Source: Lachnospiraceae bacterium (GTDB lineage: Bacteria > Bacillota > Clostridia > Lachnospirales > Lachnospiraceae). From it: 12,803 nucleotides of DNA. Shown in pieces: positions 1 through 5,327 of this stretch. The notes under the pieces are model-generated. The model ran no database searches. It was not told where the DNA came from and saw nothing but the letters and a program-made list of their open reading frames with translations. Position 1 is the stretch's first letter, and each line of letters begins with the position of its first letter. The position numbers were made by a program, and so were the translations under genes. The DNA lies in the NCBI GenBank assembly GCA_017958585.1, contig JAGDCK010000177.1, forward strand, positions 1-12,803. Reading direction: 5' to 3'.

Positions 1-1
1 G

Positions 2-931
2 ACACTTAACAGTGAGTTTGGCGAGAATTATTTCTCATATACAACACCCGGCTCATACTCAGATACAGATAATATCTCATATATTTTGAGCTACACACCT
101 CTTGGAAGCTTCGGCAGAATGGATGCTCCCGGTGTGACATTAAATGTTGCAGAGGCAAACGCAAATACAGAAGCACCTGTTGATAACGGACCTGTAGATG
201 AGACTCCTTCACAAGAGACTCCTTCACAGGGCGGTTCAGACGAAGGTCAGACAGGTACAACACCTGTAACAGGAAACGGTGCCATCATCCTTGACAATGA
301 GTACGGTATTTTCAAAAACCAGGACGGAACCCTTACATTCTATGTAAAAGCAGAGGATACTTCCTTTGGACCTATGCTCTATTGGGGAAGCAATATAAAT
401 GATCCTAAGCTCTGGAACCTCGGAGGACTTTTCCTCACAAAGGATGAGTCACTGGGAGAGAATGTATTTTCTTACACAACCCAGCAGACCTTCGGAAACG
501 GTGATGTGATCAACTTCCTCTTCAGCTTCACTCCCGTGGGTGCATGGGGCAGAATGGATACAGCGGTTATGTCAACACCTGTTTCTTCAATCTCATATCC
601 TCAGAGAGAAGAGGCAGCAGCAACAGCACCGGCTGTAAGCGAAGGCGAGTACGGATATATCAGAAACAGTGACGGAACAGTTACTTTTTATATCTATGCA
701 AATGTAAATGAGGCAGCACCTCTCGTATTCTGGGGAACAAACCTTGTTAATCCTCAGCTTTACATGATGGCAGGTGCAGTGATGACCCTTGATAACGCAT
801 CAACAGGTCGTTATACATACACCACTTCCTATAAGATAGGCTCAGGAACCTCACTCTCATTCATGTACGGTTACACACCTGTGGGAGAGAGCGGCAGAAG
901 AGATACAGCCATCACCACATCAACTCTCTAA
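2..931 (+). CDS. C-terminal part of a secreted multi-repeat protein, probably carbohydrate-binding
   Basis: The frame is open from base 2 without a start, so the gene begins upstream. Three copies of a domain of roughly 95 residues are visible: the end of one (to about base 130), a second (about 276-570) and a third (about 636-915). Each starts near Y-G-(I/Y)-(F/I)-(K/R)-N-x-DGT and ends with an (F/Y)TP(V/L)GxxGRxD signature; copies 2 and 3 carry (Y/W)-WG-(S/T)-N or F-WG-T-N in the middle. A Pro/Gln/Glu/Gly-rich linker separates copies 1 and 2. The late 'GD.I.F.F.(F/Y)TP' strand pattern loosely recalls beta-1,3-glucan-binding modules such as CBM56; this is resemblance only. No membrane segment or sorting signal follows the last repeat, so any catalytic or anchoring part lies upstream of the window. 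That it is an extracellular protein is inferred from the linker and repeats. Confidence 0.75.
   Translation, partial: TLNSEFGENYFSYTTPGSYSDTDNISYILSYTPLGSFGRMDAPGVTLNVAEANANTEAPVDNGPVDETPSQETPSQGGSDEGQTGTTPVTGNGAIILDNEYGIFKNQDGTLTFYVKAEDTSFGPMLYWGSNINDPKLWNLGGLFLTKDESLGENVFSYTTQQTFGNGDVINFLFSFTPVGAWGRMDTAVMSTPVSSISYPQREEAAATAPAVSEGEYGYIRNSDGTVTFYIYANVNEAAPLVFWGTNLVNPQLYMMAGAVMTLDNASTGRYTYTTSYKIGSGTSLSFMYGYTPVGESGRRDTAITTSTL
200..229 (+). repeat. 15-bp tandem duplication in the linker
   Basis: GAGACTCCTTCACAA at 200-214 is followed directly by GAGACTCCTTCACAG at 215-229. It encodes ETPSQ-ETPSQ in the linker between the first two domains, typical slippage-prone linker sequence. Confidence 0.85.
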
Positions 932-961
932 GAGGACAAATTCTATCCATAAATAATAATG

Positions 962-1005
962 ATTCACCCTTTTGCCACTGTAGTGTTGCAAAAGGGTGAA
1001 TTATT
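962..1005 (+). terminator. Rho-independent-type terminator of the repeat-protein gene
   Basis: ATTCACCCTTTTGC (962-975) pairs perfectly over 14 bp with GCAAAAGGGTGAAT (988-1001) around a 12-nt loop. It is followed by a weak T-containing tail (TTATTGTTTA). It lies 30 bases after the stop codon at 931, the expected place. The tail is poor in T, so efficiency is uncertain. Confidence 0.75.
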
Positions 1006-1014
1006 GTTTAAGAT
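986..1014 (+). promoter_or_regulatory. Possible ilvA promoter nested in the terminator
   Basis: TTGCAA (986-991) and TAAGAT (1009-1014) are separated by 17 bases, with four of six consensus matches in each box. The predicted start near 1021 leaves a leader of about 24 bases before the ilvA ATG. The -35 box would lie in the 3' arm of the preceding terminator. GATAAT at 1012-1017 is an alternative -10 with a poorer spacer. Confidence 0.3.
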
Positions 1015-1044
1015 AATAGCAATAGTTTTTTCGTGGAGGTAGTT

Positions 1045-2256
1045 ATGCTCACATTAGATAAATTTGAAGAAGCAAGTGAAAAAGTAAAAGAGGTAACCCT
1101 TGAGACAAAGCTGGTATACAGTGATTTTTTCAGTGCTCAGACCGGAAATAAGATTTATTTAAAGCCGGAAAATATGCAGTTTACAGGTGCCTACAAAGTT
1201 AGAGGTGCCTATTACAAGATAAGTACACTGACAGATGAGGAGCGCGAGAAGGGGCTTATCACAGCCTCTGCAGGAAACCATGCCCAGGGCGTAGCCTATG
1301 CGGCAAAGTGCTACGGATGCAAGGCCACCATCGTAATGCCAACCACCACACCCCTCATAAAAGTAAACCGCACAAAGAGCTATGGCGCGGATGTTATCCT
1401 CTGGGGCGATGTCTATGATGAGGCATGTGCAAAGGCTTATGAGCTGGCGGAGGAGCACGGATATACTTTCATCCATCCCTTTGACGATCCTGCGGTAGCA
1501 ACAGGTCAGGGCTCCATCGCCATGGAAATCTTCAAGGAGCTTCCTTTGGTGGAATACATCCTGGTACCCATTGGAGGAGGCGGACTTGCAACAGGAGTAT
1601 CAACTCTTGCAAAGCTCTTAAATCCCAATATCAAGGTCATAGGAGTTGAGCCTGCGGGAGCAAACTGTATGCAGGTTTCATTAAAAAACGGAAAAGTAAC
1701 CACACTTCCTTCCGTAAATACCATTGCGGACGGTACCGCAGTAAAAACTCCCGGCGCCAATATTTTCCCTTACTTAAAGGAAAACCTGGATGATATCATA
1801 ACGGTCGAGGATGACGAGCTTATCGTGGCATTCCTGGATATGGTTGAAAACCACAAGATGGTGGTAGAAAACTCAGGACTCCTTACTGTGGCAGCATTAA
1901 AGCACCTTGATGTAAAGGACAAAAAGATCGTATCCATTCTGTCAGGAGGAAACATGGATGTGATCACCATGTCCTCAGTGGTTCAGCAGGGACTGATCTT
2001 CAGAGACAGGATTTTTACAGTATCAGTTCTTCTTCCCGACAAGCCGGGCGAGCTGTCAAAGGTTGCGGCAACCATCGCAAGAGAGCAGGGTAATGTTATC
2101 AAGCTTGAGCACAATCAGTTCGTGACCACAAACAGAAATGCGGCAGTGGAACTCAGGATCACACTTGAGAGCTTCGGAACACAGCACAAGGAGCAGATAT
2201 TGAAAGCCCTTGAAAATGAGAATTACAAGCCTAAGCTTGTGAGAACCATGATCTGA
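1045..2256 (+). CDS. ilvA: Threonine dehydratase (threonine ammonia-lyase) with ACT domain
   Basis: A cytoplasmic PLP enzyme that deaminates threonine to 2-oxobutanoate, feeding isoleucine synthesis or, in the catabolic form, energy metabolism. The fold-type II signature is complete: Schiff-base lysine K51 in FTGAYKVRGA, the SAGNHAQG loop at 75-82, the phosphate-binding glycine loop GGGG at 177-180, and a late SGGN motif near 303. From about residue 325 there is a single ACT regulatory domain (DKPGELSKVA...), so effector control is likely; the 403-residue length fits the shorter single-ACT family (TdcB/short IlvA) rather than long E. coli-type IlvA. I chose ATG 1045 because GGAGG at 1035-1039 is 5 bases upstream; a GTG at 1033 would place the ribosome site inside the gene. 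The next gene starts 20 bases after the stop, suggesting co-transcription. Biosynthetic versus catabolic role cannot be settled from sequence. Confidence 0.95.
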   Translation: MLTLDKFEEASEKVKEVTLETKLVYSDFFSAQTGNKIYLKPENMQFTGAYKVRGAYYKISTLTDEEREKGLITASAGNHAQGVAYAAKCYGCKATIVMPTTTPLIKVNRTKSYGADVILWGDVYDEACAKAYELAEEHGYTFIHPFDDPAVATGQGSIAMEIFKELPLVEYILVPIGGGGLATGVSTLAKLLNPNIKVIGVEPAGANCMQVSLKNGKVTTLPSVNTIADGTAVKTPGANIFPYLKENLDDIITVEDDELIVAFLDMVENHKMVVENSGLLTVAALKHLDVKDKKIVSILSGGNMDVITMSSVVQQGLIFRDRIFTVSVLLPDKPGELSKVAATIAREQGNVIKLEHNQFVTTNRNAAVELRITLESFGTQHKEQILKALENENYKPKLVRTMI

Positions 2257-2276
2257 TGGTTTTAGGAGGAGTCGAC

Positions 2277-2528
2277 TTGGCAGAGACAAAAAACTCTTAC
2301 AAATTTTTTGAAAACAGAGACTGCGAGTATTTTCCCTGCCACAAGGGACTTGAGGAACTTAATTGCCTGTTTTGCTATTGTCCCATGTACAGGCTGGAAA
2401 GGTGTCCGGGAAATTACAGGATGATAGAATCCGGAGGAAAACAGATAAAGAGCTGCCTGGACTGCACTTTCCCTCATAAGCCCGAAAATTACGAAAAGAT
2501 AATGGAAATCCTTAAGAGGAATATGTGA
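2277..2528 (+). CDS. Small cysteine-rich, probably metal-binding protein
   Basis: The 83-residue product has eight cysteines (C16, C21, C30, C33, C35, C43, C60, C63) plus H22 and H67, arranged as CxxxxCH, CxxCxC, CPG and CxxCxFPH. This matches my memory of the 'cysteine-rich small domain' family (Pfam PF04071), thought to bind metal; its role is unknown. I chose the TTG at 2277 because a perfect AGGAGG (2264-2269) precedes it by 7 bases. The in-frame ATG at 2256 has no ribosome site and overlaps the ilvA stop. It sits 20 bases after ilvA, and its stop overlaps the next ATG by one base, so the three genes are probably one transcript with translational coupling between the last two. There is no signal peptide or membrane segment, so it is likely cytoplasmic. 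Confidence 0.8.
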   Translation: MAETKNSYKFFENRDCEYFPCHKGLEELNCLFCYCPMYRLERCPGNYRMIESGGKQIKSCLDCTFPHKPENYEKIMEILKRNM

Positions 2529-3103
2529 TGAGGAGGCTTTTTTTCAGGGTCTGTACGGCAAATCTTGCGGATGAGGATTTTGTGGCGGATCTGATGACGA
2601 GATTTAATTATGACATAAAGGATTCCTCCGAGATAAAGATGATGCTAAAGACCGTTTCAAATGCCATTATGAACAGGGACTATGCGGAAGTCATACTGGA
2701 GGAAGATCATGCGGACGTGGCCTATTCCCTGGGAGAAAACATTGACAAAGTCATAGAGGATTTGTCTGGGAAAGGTCAGGTAAAAAGGCAGCTTCTGTGT
2801 GAGAATATCGTATCATACCTTATGTTTTTGGGGTATGATGCAATAAACGGTATCATCGAGGAAAAGTCCGGAAAGATCATTTCAAATTATGCATTTTGGG
2901 GTGATGAGGGACTTGACTTTGACGAAATCGGAAATGAGATAAAAAGATTTGAAAAGATAGACATAAAAACAGCGGAAGGATATTGTTTCCTTCCGCAAAA
3001 AAGTGTTCTTTACAGATGTTTTTACGGGGACAGATCCTACAGAGGAAGAGGCCCCTTGTGTGATGATTGCATCAGACGGAAAAACGGTCAATGCAATTAT
3101 TGA
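2528..3103 (+). CDS. Uncharacterised 191-residue protein with C-terminal cysteine cluster
   Basis: I do not recognise this protein with confidence. It is a soluble alpha/beta-looking protein without signal peptide or membrane helices. The tail is rich in Cys and basic residues: C near residue 155, then RCFYGD, LCDDC and a final GQCNY. Some features faintly recall the cobalamin-dependent methionine synthase reactivation domain of clostridia: a central 'SLGENIDKVIEDL' helix region, a late 'LPQKSV' and the terminal CxxC...C. This is a weak pattern comparison, not a family assignment. ATG 2528 overlaps the preceding stop by one base (TGATG), with AGAGGA at 2515-2520 seven bases upstream; a GTG at 2525 is less well spaced. 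The tight overlap implies a functional link with the small cysteine-rich protein, perhaps around a shared metal or cofactor (inference). Confidence 0.75.
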   Translation: MRRLFFRVCTANLADEDFVADLMTRFNYDIKDSSEIKMMLKTVSNAIMNRDYAEVILEEDHADVAYSLGENIDKVIEDLSGKGQVKRQLLCENIVSYLMFLGYDAINGIIEEKSGKIISNYAFWGDEGLDFDEIGNEIKRFEKIDIKTAEGYCFLPQKSVLYRCFYGDRSYRGRGPLCDDCIRRKNGQCNY

Positions 3104-3112
3104 TCATAATCA

Positions 3113-3622
3113 TTAAATGGCTATATCCAAAGAAAAAGGTGAAGTTGATTTATTGACGAAAGTCGGTGAATCAACTTTTTTTGCCTGATCGAAAACCTTG
3201 TACTCGGCAATCTTTTCGGCAACTGCCTTGCTTGCACTTAAGACTTCACCGCTAACCATGTTCATATTGGGTGTGCTGATGGGAGCGCCGTTTGCTCCAA
3301 GGATCATGTTGTCGAGATCCTGCAGCACCACATCCTTGCCGTCGTTTATCTTGTCAATCTTGGTGATAAGCTTTGAGATCTCATCCTCGATGGCAAGACG
3401 GTCGTCGGAAGAAATGGAATTGTCTGCGGCTTTTACGGACAGTTTTGTTACTTTCATGAGCACCGCGTTGATTTTTGCAAGTTTTCCTGCTTCCTGTGAA
3501 ATCTCCAGGGTGACTCCGGATTCGTTTTTCTCTGAGATATTTTTGGCTGTTTCTTCTGATGAATACTTGGAAGCATTGATAGAATATGCATTATTTGCGG
3601 AATAAATGCGTGATATTTCCAA
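3113..3622 (-). CDS. Orphan flagellin-like (D1-segment) protein
   Basis: The 169-residue product contains, at about residues 50-95, a helical segment that follows flagellin's N-terminal D1 helix: a run like 'hxxhMxxLxVxAAxN', then S-DDR-xAIxxEIxxLxxxIDKI. Flagellins usually read ...RMRELAVQA.N.T...DRAAIQ.E...L..EIDRI. The conserved flagellin N-terminal D0 start and C-terminal D0/D1 half are not recognisable, and the protein is far shorter than a flagellin, so it is unlikely to build a filament alone. The TTG at 3622 is the start because GGGGGAG (3630-3636) lies 7 bases upstream. It is convergent with the ilvA operon and its last 20 or so codons overlap that operon's terminator. Alternatives are a decayed flagellin paralogue, a flagellar accessory or secreted protein, or chance coiled-coil similarity. 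The gene is intact, which argues against simple decay. Confidence 0.75.
   Translation of the reverse strand: MEISRIYSANNAYSINASKYSSEETAKNISEKNESGVTLEISQEAGKLAKINAVLMKVTKLSVKAADNSISSDDRLAIEDEISKLITKIDKINDGKDVVLQDLDNMILGANGAPISTPNMNMVSGEVLSASKAVAEKIAEYKVFDQAKKVDSPTFVNKSTSPFSLDIAI
3142..3182 (+). terminator. Strong terminator of the ilvA operon, inside the convergent gene
   Basis: A 16-bp stem runs from 3142-3157 to 3162-3177 with a GAAA tetraloop (3158-3161). It contains only Watson-Crick and a few G-T pairs, and is followed by a run of seven T (3176-3182). It lies 38 bases after the stop of the upstream gene. The same bases encode residues near the C-terminus of the minus-strand flagellin-like gene. 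On the minus strand the hairpin is followed by CACCTTTTTC, so it might also act in that direction. Confidence 0.85.
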
Positions 3623-3656
3623 AAAAAATCTCCCCCTTTATTTATACTCGAACTAT

Positions 3657-3683
3657 ATTTCGACAGATTTCCTGCAAAACTTA
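3657..3683 (-). promoter_or_regulatory. Candidate sigma-28 (SigD) flagellar promoter
   Basis: Reading the minus strand, TAAG (3683-3680) is followed by exactly 15 bases and then GTCGAAAT (3664-3657). The SigD consensus is TAAA-N15-GCCGATAT, giving three of four and six of eight matches. Transcription would begin near 3650, leaving about 28 bases before the TTG start. The match is partial, but the spacing and the flagellin-like product behind it support the call. Confidence 0.4.
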
Positions 3684-3821
3684 ATAGCTGACCACAAAAT
3701 ATTGTATTAAAATACATAAGTTTTGTAAGTCCTAATAAATATACAGGATAAAGCCCGTGTATAAGGGAGAGATTATCAATTTTGTAATAAATTTTTGTTA
3801 ATGAAGAGTATCCGGTTCAGA

Positions 3822-5000
3822 TCAATATTTGAGTATAAAAGGAGCAACCTTTCTGACTAATCTGTAGACGGGTCCTTCCAGGGATCTCTTGGCATTCTTT
3901 AACTCTTTTCTGATCTCTATGTGCTGAGGACAGTGCTGTTCGCACTTGCCGCACTCTATGCAGTTTCCGGGACCGGTGTAATCTTTTCTGAGGCCCGTGC
4001 ACATAAAGTATTCTCTGAGAGCAGTAAGCTTTCCGTCGGAAGCCTGTCTGTTGTATGCTGCAAAGGTTCCGGGGATATCCACGTTTTTGGGGCAGGGCAT
4101 ACAGTATCTGCAGCCGGTACATCCTACGCGCATGCTTTGATTGATGGCTTTAACGATCTTTGCAAGGAGTTCCAGGTCATCGTCGCTCAGATTCCCAACG
4201 GGAGCGTTTGAAGCGATCCTCATATTCTCATCCACCATCTCCATGGAGTTCATTCCGGAGAGAACGCAGGTTACTTCGGGCTGATTCCACAGCCATCTGA
4301 GGGCCCATTCCGCAGGGCTTCTTTTTACCGAATAATTTTCAAAGAGGCTTATGGCCTCCTTTGGAAGGTTGTTTACGAGCTTTCCGCCGCGAAGAGGCTC
4401 CATGATGACAACGGGGATACCCTTTGATGCCGCATGGTGAAGACCGGTCTTACCAGCCTGAGAGTTTTCATCCAGGTAATTGTACTGGATTTGGCAAAAG
4501 TCCCAGTCGTAATCGTCTATGAGCTCACAGAACATGTCGGAGTTTCCGTGATAGGAGAAACCGATCTGGCCGATGGCTCCGCTTTTTTTCTTTTCTTCAA
4601 GCCAGGAGAGGATGCCCATATCCTTTAAGCGGTTCCAGGTCTTTATGTCCGTCAGCATATGCATCAGATAGTAGTCCACATGGTCTGTCTTTAACCTGGA
4701 GAGCTGCTCCGAAAAATATTTGTCCATGTCCTCGGGCTTTTTTAACATGTAATGAGGAAGCTTTGTGGCAATCTTTACCTTGTCTCTGAGGGAGTTTCTG
4801 CTTAAGATCTCGCCAAGGGCAGCCTCGCTTCCCGGATAGATATAAGCCGTGTCAAAATAGTTGATACCGCCCTCGATAGCGGAGAGTATCTCCTTTTCGG
4901 CTTTGTTTACATCCACGATGCCTGCGGTCTGAGAAAAACGCATGCATCCGTAACCCAGAACGGAAATCTCGTTTCCGTATTTGTCTTTTCTATATTGCAT
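3822..5000 (-). CDS. Aldo/keto reductase with C-terminal 4Fe-4S ferredoxin domain
   Basis: The N-terminal TIM-barrel domain carries the aldo/keto reductase tetrad: D50 and Y55 in YFDTAYIYPGSE, K80 in IATKLP and H114 in YYLMHM. Near the C-terminus are two iron-sulfur motifs, CTGCRYCMPCP and CIECGKCEQHCP, at about residues 313-323 and 356-367. This barrel-plus-ferredoxin layout (about 390 residues) is a known family in anaerobes, annotated as predicted oxidoreductase; the physiological substrate is unknown. Cofactor use of NAD(P)H and electron exchange through the clusters are inferred from the family. I chose ATG 5000 because GAGGTG at 5012-5007 lies 6 bases upstream; a GTG at 5009 would fall inside that site. 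It is cytoplasmic, with no signal or membrane segment. It is divergent from the GH5 gene and has its own promoter-like element; no clear terminator follows it, so some read-through into the flagellin-like gene is possible. Confidence 0.92.
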   Translation of the reverse strand: MQYRKDKYGNEISVLGYGCMRFSQTAGIVDVNKAEKEILSAIEGGINYFDTAYIYPGSEAALGEILSRNSLRDKVKIATKLPHYMLKKPEDMDKYFSEQLSRLKTDHVDYYLMHMLTDIKTWNRLKDMGILSWLEEKKKSGAIGQIGFSYHGNSDMFCELIDDYDWDFCQIQYNYLDENSQAGKTGLHHAASKGIPVVIMEPLRGGKLVNNLPKEAISLFENYSVKRSPAEWALRWLWNQPEVTCVLSGMNSMEMVDENMRIASNAPVGNLSDDDLELLAKIVKAINQSMRVGCTGCRYCMPCPKNVDIPGTFAAYNRQASDGKLTALREYFMCTGLRKDYTGPGNCIECGKCEQHCPQHIEIRKELKNAKRSLEGPVYRLVRKVAPFILKY

Positions 5001-5033
5001 GTTTTGCACCTCGCCATTATTTATTTCATCTCC

Positions 5034-5063
5034 ATTATATAACTTGTATAAGATTTAATTCAA
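5034..5063 (-). promoter_or_regulatory. Promoter of the aldo/keto reductase gene
   Basis: On the minus strand TTGAAT (5063-5058) and a perfect TATAAT (5039-5034) are 18 bases apart. The start site would be near 5027, giving a leader of about 27 bases. Confidence 0.55.
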
Positions 5064-5182
5064 TAAAATTTAATTTCGGCCGGGCGTTATTATTAAAATT
5101 GCACAAAGGTAAATCGGTACTTTAGGACTTGTCAAAGTGATTTTTTGTTCCTTTTGCTAGAAATGAATAAAAACATTGTTTT

Positions 5183-5210
5183 TTGAATAATTGGGTGATA
5201 GTTTTATATT
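5183..5210 (+). promoter_or_regulatory. Possible promoter of the GH5 gene
   Basis: TTGAAT (5183-5188) and TATATT (5205-5210) are separated by 16 bases. Transcription would start near 5217, inside the first AAAACGTTTT palindrome, leaving a leader of about 110 bases. AT-richness makes chance matches common here, so the exact boxes are uncertain. Confidence 0.35.
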
Positions 5211-5226
5211 AATAAAAACGTTTTTA
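5211..5226 (+). promoter_or_regulatory. Palindromic operator candidate 1
   Basis: TAAAAACGTTTTTA at 5213-5226 is a perfect 14-bp palindrome with a central CG, the symmetry typical of LacI-family operators. It overlaps the predicted transcription start of the GH5 gene. The 14-base word AATAAAAACGTTTT (5211-5224) recurs 63 bp downstream. Confidence 0.5.
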
Positions 5227-5273
5227 GATTAAGTTTGAGGCGATGCGTAGTTTCGTCTTTTTTAAAACGAAAA

Positions 5274-5288
5274 AATAAAAACGTTTTA
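5274..5288 (+). promoter_or_regulatory. Palindromic operator candidate 2
   Basis: The word AATAAAAACGTTTT recurs at 5274-5287, with the perfect palindrome AAAACGTTTT at 5278-5287. Its centre is 63 bp from that of copy 1, six turns of B-DNA, so both would face the same side. It lies 40 bases before the GH5 start. A repressor bound at both sites could loop or cooperate (inference). Confidence 0.5.
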
Positions 5289-5327
5289 CATCTTGAGGTA
5301 AATTTTATTTATAGGAGGAAGGTAGAG

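Noticed and set aside
3198..3605. Plus-strand reading frame opposite the flagellin-like gene
   Set aside because: The opposite strand has a good ribosome site, a promoter candidate and a recognisable family pattern; this frame has none and looks like a shadow.
3623..3821. A small gene or terminator between the aldo/keto reductase and the flagellin-like gene
   Set aside because: Apart from the sigma-28-like site I see only AT-rich sequence and weak stems such as TGTAT-TTTA-ATACA, none with a ribosome site plus frame or a stem plus T-run.
5251..5272. TTTCGT...ACGAAA hairpin as a leader terminator or attenuator
   Set aside because: The stem is short with an internal mismatch and is followed by A-rich sequence, not a T-run. 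It may still belong to the operator region.
5235..5327. Longer N-terminus for the GH5 protein
   Set aside because: The added 31 residues are not signal-like, would include the operator copy at 5274-5288, and are followed by a perfect ribosome site and a classical signal peptide starting at 5328.
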